From the NCBI RefSeq assembly GCF_964204865.1, contig NC_135263.1, positions 11,887,426-11,951,425 on the forward strand: a stretch of 64,000 nt of DNA, written 5' to 3'. This stretch comes from Styela clava. Taxonomy: Eukaryota > Chordata > Ascidiacea > Stolidobranchia > Styelidae. Shown here piece by piece: positions 15,301-26,502 of the stretch; positions within the stretch are counted from its first letter, which is position 1; every line of letters starts with the position of its first letter. The translations under genes and the position numbers were made by a program. The notes beneath the pieces were generated by a model. That model made no database searches. It had not been told where the DNA came from and worked only from the letters and a program-made list of their open reading frames with translations.

Positions 15301-16968
15301 TACCAACAATTCCACGGCAATTATACGGAACAGCTACAATCACTCACCAGTACAGAGGTACTTGTATCATGGTACTGGTAACGGTAGCCGGGCTGTCCTA
15401 GCTTTCTCAAGTTCTGTGAGGATGATTCATGCTTCCATATTCAACATTAATTGATATACCAAATGATCCGAGTCACCACTGTATTATCAGATCCGGTACC
15501 CACCGTTCCCCTTGAAAAACTACTGACTTTTGCTAAGCATTAAATCAACCGAGTCCGAGATCCAACGGACTTGCGGTCTCCGGTCGCGGAACCGCTACAA
15601 TTAGTTTTTATTTTTAATTTCGGCGACGTCACCGCACAAAACTTCAGATAGAAAAACGAATCGCAAAGAGCTCACAGGTGGTTCTAAAATAAATAAATAA
15701 TAGTCGTCTAGCGACAACAACAATCTTCAACCTCTAAAAATTTCAAAGCAATTGGTCCAGTGGTTAAAGATTGTTGTTGTCGCTAACAACAATACTATTA
15801 ATAACAAGAAAAAAATACCACAAAAACAAAACGATTCACAGGTCCACTTCATGTCCAAATATTCATAATATAAAAACAGGTTATGAATCAATTCTGACTA
15901 TTAAATTTACAGCCAACCGTATTGTTCCCGTTTTATGGCCCCTCTTGGATCTCCATTTATACTACTTGTGAATGGAATGTCGTGGTTTTGTTTCGTCACC
16001 TTAATTGCTAGTACAATATCAGTGGTTTGCGTCAAAGTCGTTTTAACATCCAGCACACCTGCAAAACAAAGTGAGTAAAGAAGTATATTGTATATATATG
16101 AAATACTCGACACAGCAAAATTTAGTTTGAATAAATATGTTTTACCTTATTAAAGATTTGTTGTGAAATCATGGTCTCTTTCTATTCTATGTCATGCGCC
16201 TCCAGTGGTCGTGTAATAGTCAACCATAGATACATGCGTTGCCGTAATATTGCAATTTGAAATTTTCTGAGTTATCTAAGTTTGCCGCTGTACGAAGCTC
16301 GACACTTCACCAAGTTTCACTTGTTGGCGTTGGCGATGTTGGCGTTTGGTACAAAATATTCGATTTTTTACAATTTTATTCAGTTACAACAATTTCAACG
16401 AACTCAACAAGCGTCGAAGGCGATACAAAAACGCCAGTGTCAGAACTTCAAGTTCCTGGAACAAGCAGAAGCTTGATGTACGATGAGGGTGACGATTTGT
16501 CAATTGGTCCAATGGTTGTTGCTAAGCGTCGATTTGGATGCAACAAAGATTTTGTATCAAAGTTCTCTCTTGCGGTTACGAGCCTACAGATGATATTTTG
16601 GGTTCCGGTAACCGCTCTTACTCTTAGGGGATATATCCTGCAAACGTCATACACTAAATATTATACACTGGAAATGATCAACGTAAGTACTATAGGTTTG
16701 GTGTTTGATAATAGAAAGCGCGGGCAATGGCTGTAGGGATGAAAACCGAATTAAGAAGACATATTAGCCTTTTCCGGGTATACTGCGTTCGCCCTGCTCG
16801 GTCAGCTCGTAGTAATTAATTTGAGTAATTTTGTAGTTTAGGCTTCTTCTAATATATATTATATGTTCAGAACGTTTTCTTCGTACCAAGTCTTTTAAAT
16901 CCATGGATATGTATTTTTACAATGAGCAAACTGAGAGATGCTATCAGAACGGCCTATATTGAGCGCAG
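9395..16968 (+). CDS. EDG-like (S1P/LPA-type) class A GPCR, copy A; last exon unresolved
   Basis: Seven-helix plasma-membrane receptor. Coding exons: 9395-9667 (N-terminus, TM1-TM2), 12418-12503 and 14253-14372 (TM3, ICL2), 14641-14808 (TM4, ECL2), 15913-16070 (TM5), 16384-16682 (ICL3, TM6), 16871-16968 (TM7, helix 8); all junctions are GT/AG and keep phase. Family evidence: ICL1 WKKFHSNLYR resembles the KKFH-P-YY of S1P/LPA receptors, and ECL2 has the same multi-cysteine layout as copies B and C, with CATI where they have CSTV. TM7 reads LLNPWICIF where the family has NPIIY. TM6 keeps FWVP, the CWxP equivalent. The TM3 end reads SVKSTYTR, so the E/DRY motif is absent. The start ATG lies 26 nt after a strong 3' splice site (TTTCAG, ending 9368). 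The N-terminus (NTT, NIS) has glycosylation sequons. The last exon needs phase 2; acceptors at 17,027 and 17,964 are candidates, neither resembling the B/C tail. Confidence 0.78.
9758..10138. mobile_element. Probable hAT-type MITE in intron 1 of receptor A
   Basis: The left end CAGTCCCACCATTTTTGGC, followed by GCGGACCACTG, and the right end TTGGCAAACACTG form the imperfect inverted termini typical of non-autonomous hAT elements. No 8-bp target duplication is evident, so the boundaries are approximate. No coding content. Confidence 0.4.
10985..11363. mobile_element. hAT-type MITE with 8-bp target duplication
   Basis: The termini CAGGCTTGTCC and GGACAAACCTG are inverted repeats with one mismatch. 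The flanks 10977-10984 and 11364-11371 are both ATAATATA, an 8-bp duplication as made by hAT transposases. The interior is rich in TCCCATCCCAT motifs, in inverted arrangement near the two ends. It lies in intron 1 of receptor A and has no transposase. Confidence 0.8.
11500..11800 (+). repeat. Interspersed repeat family X (copy in receptor A intron 1)
   Basis: This contains the family signature (CAAGAGAGCTATGCTCAAATA, then TGGACACG, a GACGTCAT block, and AGCAATTGGTCCAGTA). Related copies recur throughout the window, for example at 14,885-15,350, 15,590-15,870, 21,430-21,900, 22,355-22,640, 23,960-24,260, 33,270-33,570, 34,970-35,240 and 35,700-35,970. Copies are about 200-450 bp, AT-rich and without coding capacity. 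The element class is not recognised. Confidence 0.65.
12757..14199. mobile_element. hAT element with 8-bp TSD filling intron 2 of receptor A
   Basis: Left end CAGGGGTCACCAAACTTTTT followed by GACCGCGGGCC; right end GGCCCGCGGGCCGTAGTTTG followed by GTGACCCCTG: near-perfect inverted termini of the common animal hAT type. The flanks 12749-12756 and 14200-14207 are both GTCTAATT, an 8-bp target duplication. About 1.44 kb of the 1.75-kb intron is this element. The only open frame of note (13,677-13,964) has no recognisable transposase motif, so the copy looks non-autonomous. A fragment related to its 3' half is at 50,560-50,745. Confidence 0.88.
14885..15870 (+). repeat. Repeat family X copies in receptor A intron 4
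   Basis: At least two tandem-ordered, diverged copies of family X occupy almost the whole intron between the TM4 and TM5 exons. They show a GTATGCAATCTGTCACAGTA block, ACCGGTAC, GAACCGCCACA, GTCATCGCACAAAA and AATTGGTCCAGT. The copies share order and spacing with those at 21.4-21.9 kb and 34.97-35.24 kb. Confidence 0.6.
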
Positions 16969-18540
16969 GTATGAAATTAATCCCCCTAATTACTGATCAA
17001 CTGACATGAAAATATTTTTGTAACAGCCTTTTTCTCTGTTTCTCAAAGCCCTGGCATAATTATAACATAATTATAAGAAGATTTTATCATAGCAATTAGT
17101 GATAGCTTAGTAGATTATCTTCAACACAAGCAATTAAACATACCACAGGTGAATTATTCCTAATAACAAAAAACCATTCATTCTCATAACGCTTCCACGG
17201 TAATCACAGGTTGAGAAACAAGATCACAAGGAACCATTCTACTACTGGTGATTAATACTACTACCAAGAATTATTGCATGCATGGAAACAATCTAAATAA
17301 TAAAACAGTTCACATATAAAATTTCTCCTTTTTGTGCCTTGCTAATGGTGGTTGTACTATACTGAACAAAAAATTGATAATATTGGTATAGCCATTTTTT
17401 GAACTTTTTTGTTAACTCGAACAAAGAAGTATAGTATATTCTGGAGCAAAACCTTTTCAAAGTGCGTGACACAAACGTATGGCCGATTTCAGTGATATAA
17501 ATGAGATTGTTATTTAAATTGTATATATATGTATTTCTTCCACATTCAATGATTCGTCTCATCGGTTATTGGTCAAAATGGCTGAAATAGAAAAGCCCAA
17601 TTGAATTAATTTTACATTGAGCTAATCTGTCACACGCACACTTTCGGCGTTGTTCAGTTGATTCACCGATTATTGATTCTGCTAGTGATTTGTGCCGGAC
17701 TATCTGGCAAAATTCATTCCAAGTTGTTATACTAAGTTGGGGTTTTAATTCGTGTCAACCCAGAATTTTTAATAAATCTTTTTTAAAAAATGTTTGAACT
17801 TATTTTATATTGATTGCATGTGACTAATCGGGAACTTCATGATGGTGAATGAGCTACATAATAGTTCCCATTAGTGTGATTAGCTTTTATGAAAAAGAGA
17901 AGGAATTAATAAATATGAAGCTACTGTCGGATTTTAATAGCCAATCTAATTAATATTCTTCAGCCATAAAGAACAATGCAAATCCGATTTAATCCGCAGT
18001 GCATGGGGGTCGAAGGTGAGAATTTGCGCTGGCAAGAGCCTGCTTTTTTGGTATTTACACACGGATATTTTGAAATCTTTGCTCGGTAGACGCTTATAAT
18101 GCATGTCTCTGTTTTCGCAGCTTTGCTTTCTATATCATATGGTTTGGTGTCGTTGCACAAAATTAATAATAGCTTGAATCCAAATATTTCGACTTACGAA
18201 TCAGATCCTTCTTTTACTAATATTATGATCCTATGATACAACAACAATTTCAAATTCACCGCCGTATGTCAACGATATATAAATTTTACAGGATATGTTG
18301 TGGCATCTGATTCCATCTACAACAAAAATTATGTAAATAGAGCATCATATTTTCGTCATTTTCAGTTAAACAATTTTGAATTTCGAACTTCAGACCGTCT
18401 TCGTGCAATCAATATTTCAATGTTTGCTTTTCGTTTTGTATACTTATATAATCAGGGCCCAGAGTGTAATGAATAAATGTTTCTGTTTAAACTATAAAAA
18501 TATTTTTGTTGTGTATCTTCAATGAAATTTAGAAATATAT
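16969..18540. other. 3' flank of receptor A, no clear gene
   Basis: This should contain the missing last exon of receptor A (phase 2 entry). Two acceptors open short frames to a stop: after 17,026 (about 23 codons) and after 17,963 (about 45 codons). Neither begins with the cysteine- and arginine-rich tail seen in copies B and C, so the choice is open. No transposon ends were recognised. Confidence 0.35.
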
Positions 18541-18770
18541 ATGTTATAAACAGGACGCTTATTCGATTAGAGGAAAACTTAAGCTTTTCAATGAAATACC
18601 TTCCATCAAGATGAAGTTGTTGGGCATTATTTTATTAGTCAACAAATTTCCCCGTTCAAAAAAAAAAAATATATATATATATACAGCAGTGACAGTGACC
18701 ACCCGTTTCCTATCTGTCTTTTGACATGACGTAGTATTTCGTCCTAACTGATATTCACAGAAAATCAATA
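18540..18770 (+). repeat. Diverged copy of the S repeat with ATG-start signal-peptide-like frame
   Basis: Shares GATTAGA, CTTAAGCTTTTCAATGAAAT and ATGAAGTTGTTGGGCATTAT (ATG at 18,611) with 23,020-23,205 and 34,430-34,590. In this copy the frame runs into an A-rich/(AT)n tract and has lost the hydrophobic TTP-like continuation seen in the 23-kb copy. It still carries the CAGTGACAGTGACCA block further on. Confidence 0.55.
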
Positions 18771-19167
18771 CCTTGTCAATAGGAGCCTGATCACATATAG
18801 GTCATTTCGCCATTCATAAAATGTTTTTTAATACTTTTTAATCCATGTTATTGCGACTTGTGTTCTTATTTTTTGAGATTTCTTGATTTTGAAAGATTTG
18901 ATTTTTCTAAATAAAAAAAAAATTGTTACTTTTTGATTGCACACCTAAAACGAAATTATGCATAAGACCAGGGACACGAGAAAAAGAGAAAGCAGAAAAT
19001 CCGAAGTCGATCATCATATTCGGAGACATCTATTTATTAACTGCTTGTTCTAACTGAGTTCGTAACGATTACAGCCGCAAAATTGCTAATTCTTTCACAA
19101 TCTGGTATTCATATTACGTCTTTTCCCTAAGCATCCTGATGTTTAAAATCGATTCTGTAGTCTACGA

Positions 19168-20037
19168 CAGGGGGGTGCAACATTTTGCGCAGGTGGGCCA
19201 AATATCAATAACTGGGTAAAACCGCGGGCTGCAGTTTCGTTTAGCATAGGCTTTCTATTAGATGCAGGCACAAAATAGTGTATTTTTGTTGTTGATTTCA
19301 TATTGTCATCATTAGGGGTCCTTGCAGGGACGTATAAATTTTTTAAAACTGTAATTCAAATATGTTGTCACACCCAATTTAAACGAATTCAGAGAGAAAT
19401 TTGCTGCTGGATTTTTCCCCAACTACTTTTATCCAAATTTTCTTAAATGAAAGTGCTAGCAATTCGATATGACGCCCATTCGAGAAAAAAATATGTAACC
19501 GTAAAGTGCCATATTTGAAGCCATGACTTTTTTCAAATGTGGAAAGTTATCTTACTTGGGATGTTTTTGGTATAATACGCCAAGATTCATTTCCAAATAC
19601 TTTGCTGTCAAATCTTATTTTAGATTAGATTTAAACAAAATCAACTGATAGGCTGGAACCAAAACTCATTTAACTTTTGTATTTCTTAACATTAAATTTT
19701 TTCAAACTGCTTTCCAGTTGCCTAATCTCCAATTTCACAAATTCATTAGCGTCTGCTCCGCATTTTCCTTTCAATTGTTCGCTGCTCGGCAAGTGACAGC
19801 TTTGTGAATCGCATTTTCGCTTCGCGGTTAGGACGTTGTACCGTCTTAGGCATAGATAATAAATTGGACCCGAATATAAGATTTGCAACGCAAAGGGAAC
19901 CAGATCAAACTAAATTAAAAACTAGTTTAGCTGGTCGCACATCATTCAAAATTGGCACTTATCCGCAGGCCGCACAATTTACCCTCGCGGGCCGCATTTG
20001 ACATTTGGCCCGCGGGCCGCACTTTGCACACCCCTTG
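19168..20037. mobile_element. hAT-type MITE with target-site duplication
   Basis: The left end CAGGGGGGTGCAACATTTTG with GGGCC and the right end GGCCCGCGGGCCGCACTTTG followed by CACACCCCTTG are imperfect inverted termini. The 9-bp string GTCTACGAC occurs at 19160-19168 and again at 20037-20045, consistent with an 8-bp target duplication sharing one base with the terminus. Length about 0.87 kb; no intact transposase was recognised. Confidence 0.8.
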
Positions 20038-21110
20038 TCTACGACATTCCTAATGGTAAGTAGTAAAATGAATGATAAGAAAAATCTCGCTAATTAGACT
20101 TTATAGCTTGTGAGCATTGTTATAAGAAAGGAATTTGACACACATACATGGACAAGGGAAATTCAAGCAATAAACTGGTGAACACGCCCACATTGGCCTG
20201 ATCATTTTTACGTCTGAAATACTTTCGAAAGCAAATCAAAATATCACTTGTGAATACACCTCTTACAACTTCGAAAACTGAATTTATTTTGGTATGACGG
20301 GTTGCCAAACAGTACATCAAAGCAAAAGTATAATATATAGCAGGTCATAAGAATCGGATAGCTACCAACCATAGCCAATATATTGGACAATTCCAGTCCA
20401 TATGGCATTTTTTCATATTTTTGGCAATTGGCAATAGAGTCATAGCCACCAATCGATATATAAAAAGAATTAAGCTAGTTACATATTCTGTCAAAAGTGA
20501 CTTTTAATATAGGGCCAGCGTTTTACACGGAGAAAGTAAGAATTAATTGCACTTCAACATTAAATGAAATTGAAATCGCATACATTGGCTTTGAAAACAT
20601 ATGTCATTATAAAATATATTTTTAACGCTGTAAAGTAGTACTATATAGAAACTCAGGCAACAAATCGTTGCAAAATTATGTTAATGAATGCTGACAAAAA
20701 CAATTGTGGATTTGACACATAATGCTACTTTACATGTCATCACATTTGGAATTGTTGAAATATGTTATTCATAAGAGATATGTTTTAATCTGAGTTTTAT
20801 GTTCACCTGAGGCTTATAAAATTACCAAAGTCTTCGTATTTGAAAGCCCGTGATTATATCGTTCAGCTACTATTACAAAATTTATGAACTAAACAAATAT
20901 TCTCGGTGCTACAGTGTCGCGGTAAAGCCATTTTAATGACGTTAAGACGAAGAAATTGATAAAACGCGTCTTTAAGAATGCACGTTAACACCTCGGTATT
21001 ACTTATCGAACAGGTTGACTCACGATTCTATCAATATTAAAAAGACTGTTTCGAAAAAGGTGTCAAGCGTAATTTCAATCTCATCATATGACTACATAGG
21101 CAGCCGCGTA
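20038..21110. other. Spacer without recognised feature
   Basis: AT-rich DNA between a hAT element and the repeat cluster. Only short open frames are present, with no domain similarity. Nothing supportable is seen. Confidence 0.4.
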
Positions 21111-22010
21111 GAAACGAGAGAGCAATGCTCAAATACACGGGCACGAAAGCCAAAACAAGTAGTTTCAAATCTTTCACCGTACCGGTAGTCTTTCTTACCA
21201 ATAAAATTCCCACTAGTTCGCTGAAATGCGATTGAGGTGTGATCACTCGCACTTCTAATATCGCTTTCAACTACACTGGTCCGGGAAAATGCGTTTTCTT
21301 CCATAACAACAACATGGACCTACGCCAGTGATTAGCACAATTGAATAACAAGAAAGGGCGCTCCCGAAGTATGTGACCAAGATGGCGCACAACCTGAACA
21401 CTAACCTCGTACACCTACTATGTTCAGGTACACATACTTTTCGAGATCCAAAGAAAGCAATACTCAAATATATGGATACGAAAGCCAAAACAAAATTTAC
21501 GGTGAAAAAACTTCCGACTTTCGCATAGCACGAGATCCGATGGAATTCGGTCATTTGAAGTCATATAAGGTCCACCGCAACAACACAAAATCAACCCAAT
21601 GGGATACTATTGAATTAAACCTTGGTAATTCAAAACCCATCTCATGTGAAACAAGAGAGCGGTGCCAAAATATATGGACACGGAGGCCAAAACGAAGTAG
21701 TGCGGGTATGCAATCTCTCACAGTAGACTACCGGTACCGCACCATTCTTGATTTCGCCTGAACACCAGATAGGGAACGCGGAACCGCCACAAGATGCACA
21801 ATTGTTAATTTTGGTGACGTCATCGCACACAAAAGCGTTTTTTTTTCATAAAAACAAGAATAAGAATACAAAATGTCAAAACGATCCTTAGGTCCACTTT
21901 GTATGTAAAAATGAACAGCATGATAATTTTTAGCAAGAATTTTTATGAAGAATGTTTTGATCAGAGCAGAAATTTTCGTATCTCTATTAATATTAGTTAA
22001 AGTTCGTTTT
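21110..22010 (+). repeat. Composite repeat block X1 (family X plus CCAAAACAAGTAGTTTCAAA module)
   Basis: A mosaic of repeat modules: an ACCGGTAGTCTTTCTTACCA block, a CGATTGAGGTGTGATCACTC block and a family-X stretch (21,650-21,830). The same modules in the same order lie at 34,590-35,330, and in a shortened form, partly repeated in tandem, at 23,180-23,500. A MITE half with CCAAGATGGCGCACAACCTG is embedded at 21,360-21,440. Confidence 0.65.
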
Positions 22011-22690
22011 TGTGAAAAATATTTAAGACAGGTATTTTCGCACGGAATCCTAATTTGAAGTTTAGCTATTCTATTATTAGTCAAGGTGTTTCCACTCAAT
22101 TGTTTGTTTATGTCACTATTTTATATGATCGAATTTTATTAAAATGAGCCCTTTAATACCAGTCATTGGACAGAAGCAAGAAACAAATTGGATCAACATC
22201 TAAATTGACATCTGTGATGGAAATCACCGCTAAAACATCTAATTACTGAATTGATGAATAACTGCTGCTGTTGTCACTGGTCATTTAGTAATCGCCTTAA
22301 AGGTGGAAAAATCTCACGGTTTCTGATTCATTATTATTTAAATAAAAACAACAATAACAAGAGAGTGATGCTCGAATATATGGACACGAAAGTCAAATCG
22401 CCGTAGTACGGGTATGCAATCGGTAAAAGTAGTCGATCGGTACCAACCGTCACGATGTCACAAAAACGTGTTCCCATGAATAAAAATGAAACAGCGGATT
22501 TAAGATGAGACATCCGATTTCATAAGAAATTTAGGAACAAATAAAGATGATAAATACGCCTTTAGAGAAAAATACAGTCTTTCAAAGCGATTGGTCCTGT
22601 AATAAACGAGAAAATGTTTTTTTCATACGGTAACAACAAGAATGAGAAAAAAAAACGTTAGGGTTTTAAGGAGCCGCATAAAAAACAAAA
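22010..22690 (+). repeat. R repeat, copy 1 of 4
   Basis: About 0.7 kb starting near GTTCGTTTTTGTGAAAAATA and including CTATTCTATTATTAGTCAAG, a TTTCTATGAT-like block, GAATAACTGCTGCTGTTGTC and ACTGGTCATTTAGTAATCGC, ending in family-X sequence and GTTTTAAGGAGCCGCATAAA. Near-identical copies are at 23,600-24,290, 32,930-33,620 and 35,330-36,010. No coding capacity. The four copies are two per duplicated unit. Confidence 0.75.
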
Positions 22691-23076
22691 CTCAAGTATG
22701 TACAGTTTTTTAAAATACCAACATCAACAAAACTCGTTGTAAAAACCAAGTTCACGCTGAACTTGACAGTGGCTTTTAATTTTGAAGTTTGAAAAATCCT
22801 GGCGCAATTGTGATGAATGCATTTTTCAGTAATATACATATATATATATCAATAGCTAACTTCATATTTTCATAATAGTATCTATTTTAGTTTGAAAGGC
22901 TTCTCTTTCTAATCCCATTGTATTTATGAATAGTGAGAGTCTTTTTATAGGTTTGATTCGCATCTTGTCTTGACAAACTAACAAATAAATATTTTGTAAT
23001 ATATATATGGAATAAACAGGACTTTCAGTCGATTAGAAGAGCACTTAAGCTTTTCAATGAAATACCGTCGATCAAG

Positions 23077-23205
23077 ATGAAGTTGTTGGGCATTATTTTA
23101 TTATTCACCGCATTTGCCCGTTCGAAAATGAAAAACACTACATCAGTGACAGTGACCATCCGTTTCCTAGCTGTTATTTGGCGAAAGCCAAAACAAGTAG
23201 TTTAA
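23077..23205 (+). CDS. Repeat-borne 42-codon ORF with signal-peptide-like start
   Basis: The frame opens MKLLGIILLFTAFARS, a short basic and hydrophobic start resembling a secretory signal peptide, and continues into threonine/valine-rich sequence to a stop at 23,205. It sits in the S repeat (23,015-23,205), which recurs at 18.55 kb and 34.43 kb. The 34.4-kb version (ATG 34,485) keeps the same start but with FTAFPRS. It may be a captured exon of a secreted-protein gene carried by the repeat, or a chance frame. No function is assigned. Confidence 0.3.
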   Translation: MKLLGIILLFTAFARSKMKNTTSVTVTIRFLAVIWRKPKQVV

Positions 23206-23599
23206 AATCTGTTACAGTACCGGTAGTCTTTCTTACCAAACAAATTCCCACCAGTTTGCTGAAATGCAATCGAGGTGTGATCACTCGCACTTCTGATACC
23301 GCTTTCAACTACACTGGTCCGGGAAAATGTTACAGTGACCATCCGTCTCCTAGCTGTTATTTGGCGAAAGCCAAAACAAGTAGTTTCAAATATGTTACAG
23401 TACCGGTAGTCTTTCTTACCAAACAAATTCAAAGACGTCATCGCACACAAAAGCGATTTTTTCATAAAAACAAGAATATGAATACAAAATGACGAAACGA
23501 TCCTTAGGTCCATTTCGTGTGTAAAAATGAACAGCATAATAATTTTTATCAAGAATGTTGTGACCAAAGCAGAAATTTTCGTATCTCTTTTAATATTAA

Positions 23600-24290
23600 T
23601 TAAAGTTCGTTTTTGTGAAAAATATTAAAAACAGGTATTTTCGTATGGTTGAAATTTAGCTATTCTATTATTAGTCAAGGTGTTTCCACTGAATTGTTGT
23701 CATGATTTTCTCAAAATTGTTTGTTTATGTCACTATTTTCTATGATAGAATTTCATTAAAATGAGCCCTTTAATGCCAGTTCCTGGACAGAAGCAAGAAA
23801 TAAATTGGCTTAACACCTTAATTTACATCTGTGATGGAAATCACCGTAAAACACCTAATTACTAAATTGATGAATAACTGCTGCTGTTGTCACTGGTCAT
23901 TTAGTAATCGCCTTAAAGGTAGAAAATCTCACGGTTCCTGATTCATTAATATTCAAATAAAAACAACGATAACAAGAGATCGATGCTCAAATACATGGAC
24001 ACGAAAGTTAAATCGCCATAGTACGGGTATGCAATCTGTCACAGTAGTCGATCAGTGCCAACCGTCACGATGTCACAAAAACGTGTTCCCATATATAAAA
24101 ATGAAACAGCGGAATTTAAGATGAGACATCAGATTTCATAGGAAATTTAGAAACGAATAAAGGTAATAAATAGCCATTTAGAGAAAAATACAGTCTTTCG
24201 AAGCAATTGGTCCTGTAATGAACGAGAAAAGCGATTTTTTCATACGACAACAACAAGAATTAGAAATTAAAAAAAAAATTTACATGATGA
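23600..24290 (+). repeat. R repeat, copy 2 of 4
   Basis: Second copy of the R repeat in duplicated unit 1, sharing the CTGCTGCTGTTGTCACTGGT and TAGTAATCGCCTTAAAGGT blocks with 22,010-22,690 at very high identity. It is followed by the left end of a hAT element at about 24,420. Confidence 0.75.
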
Positions 24291-24419
24291 CAAAACAATA
24301 CGTACACTTCGAGAATAAAAAGGAAAATGCGCCATATGCTTAAATATTCAATAATTTTACAGAATCCGCAATAGATTCTTTCCAAAAGAGTCATATCTTC
24401 CTAAACGATTTAGATTATC

Positions 24420-26086
24420 TAGTGGTTCTCAACCCTTTTTTGGTGTCGGAGCCAAATTTTCAACCTTGAAGTTGTAAGGAGCCGCATAAAATAACGCAAA
24501 TTAAAATAGCATTAACACCACACTTAAGTATGTGCACTATTTTAAAATACCAACATCAACACAACTCGATGTAAAAAAAAAACAAATTCACGCTAAACTT
24601 TACATTGGCTTTTAATTCTGAAGTCTGAAAAATCGTGATGGATGCATTCTTCATTAATATATATATAACAATAGCTAGCTTCATATTTTCATAATGATAT
24701 CTATTTTAGTTTGAAATACTTCTCTTTCCAATCCCATTGTAACGCCTGATTATATTTATGAATAGTGTGAGCTTTTTTAAAAAATTTGCTTGGCATTTTG
24801 TCTCGACAAACTAACAAATAAATATTATGTTCGAAAACTTGCACAGTGTACGGCAAGGGTCGCAACCTACGACCTGCTGCCAGATCCGTCCTGCGGAGTA
24901 AAATAATCCGGCCCGCGACTTTTCACTGAATTATAGCGACAAAACGGCTGTTTTCACGATTATATTTTTTACGTAACGGAATTTATTGTGGGACACGTGT
25001 AGAATAAATTATATTATAACCTAACAATTTAGTGAACAGCTACTCGTTTAATAAGCTTACAAATTAATTATAATCAGACAAAGGGAAGGAAGATGCAGTA
25101 AATATTCAATGCAGTGAGGAAATAAAATCCATATTTTATTCGATAGATGTGTCACTGCTTGATTTTTATCAAATAAAAATCTTCTTGAAGGAAGTCTCTA
25201 TCCAAATTCGACAAACCATGCGTAAAAATCACATTGATGTTTGAAGTACACATGTGTGCGAACAAATGTTTTCGGAATTGAAAATTTTTTTTTCTTCTCA
25301 AGATGACCAAGTCAGACGGCCAAGTTGAGTTCACGAGTTGTGGCAGTCTACTTAATTTCAACACCTGATCTGTATGAAAACACTGTGATTCATCGGCCAT
25401 CTGTTCGGTTTTCAACTTTCTAAAAATATGTGTGGCCCGCCAAGACTTGCAACGTTTAATTTTGGCCCGCGAGCGACAAAAGGTAGCCGACCCCTGTTGT
25501 GCAGGGTAGCTTGCTCGTGATTGTGATGGGTTGTGGCAAGTTATAGGCCTACTATCAGTGAAGAAGCTTTCATGCTAAATAGTGGCTAGGAATACGAAAT
25601 GCCACTTCATAGCTACATTCAAGAGCGGACTTTCCCTCGGCAGAATCCCAACTTGGCCAATGTTGCGTTCTTGTGAAATCTAACTTGCTTGCCAGCCAAG
25701 AAACTGATGCCAACGTCTTTTACCTGGAGATAAGTTTTGTCACGATGGTTTCGGAGTTTAGATGGGCGTAATGATTCATTGCTCATACTCTGTCATCTCA
25801 GTTCACTTTGATGAAGCCAACGCCAATGCGACTGTCGTTCCATTTTCGTATTGTGGGCAATATGATGAAACAATTTACGTATGGAAAAGTGAATTCACCC
25901 TGAATCGCAAATAACCTATTCATGTAGTGAAACTGCGGTGAACGCCTGAACGGGAGATTTTATTTTAAAGGAAAAGTATACAAACTAAGTTGCTTTATGA
26001 TCAATTATTGGTCTTGTGTCGTGGCCCCTCTTGAACTGCTTCGTGGCCCCCTTAGGGGGCCATCGGCCCCCGCTTGAGAACCACTG
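24420..26086. mobile_element. hAT element (AGTGGTTCTCAAC / TTGAGAACCACTG ends) hosting a nested hAT
   Basis: The left end AGTGGTTCTCAACCCTTTTT and the right end GCTTGAGAACCACTG are the termini of a widespread animal hAT type; the sub-terminal GGAGCC and GGGGGCCATCGGCCCCC blocks also fit. No matching target duplication was found, so one end may have been exchanged with a sister copy. A second hAT (24,854-25,496) is nested inside. The isolated left ends at 22.66, 33.73 and 36.0 kb (GGAGCCGC) are deletion derivatives. Confidence 0.65.
24854..25496 (+). mobile_element. Nested hAT element with fossil transposase C-terminus
   Basis: The left end CAAGGGTCGCAACC and the right end GGTAGCCGACCCCTG are hAT termini. 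The left flank is GTGTACGG (24846-24853), with a degraded match on the right. The + strand near 25,245-25,290 reads STHVCEQMFSELK, the conserved hAT dimerisation-domain signature, preceded by IRQTMRKNH and broken by stops. So this is a decayed transposase fragment. The matching insertion at 36,366-36,834 has this part deleted but keeps a perfect 8-bp duplication. Confidence 0.75.
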
Positions 26087-26218
26087 TTTTAAAGGATAAT
26101 GAGAGTCGCAGGAAAAATCACTGATTTTAGACAATCACTTTCAGATACTACAGCAAAAATTGATTTCTTACGACTAGTTAGTTACACCTTGACTAATCTT
26201 TATTTTTCGTGGTGACAG

Positions 26219-26502
26219 ACCAAGCAGAAATTTCATAATATCGGCAGCATTATTATCTTGATGTAGCAGGACAATTGATAATCTCAAACGTCCCCTTTCT
26301 TATTTTATGCCTAATTTCTATTTTTCAAAATGGGCCAAAGAACTGCTGGATGAAAGAAAGAAAACAGATCAACATTAAACATTTATTTGCAAATTATTTT
26401 CGACTCTGGATAATCGCCATTGTTGTTAAAACGTTTATTCGTTATTACAATATCGCTTTAAAGTGAACGATTTGTGTTTCATCAATATTCTATTGAGAAT
26501 AA
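26219..26502 (+). pseudogene. Orphan GPCR TM6-TM7 exon, broken copy in unit B
   Basis: Homologous to 37,168-37,454, with the same acceptor context (TTTTTCGTGGTGACAG). It encodes two hydrophobic segments (LIISNVPFLILCLISIF and the YFRLWIIAIVVKTFI helix) separated by a polar loop. Relative to the unit C copy it has a TAA in place of the GAA after IS, and a TGA in place of CGA after NIALK. It is therefore inactive as a coding exon, about 0.5 kb upstream of receptor B. Confidence 0.5.
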
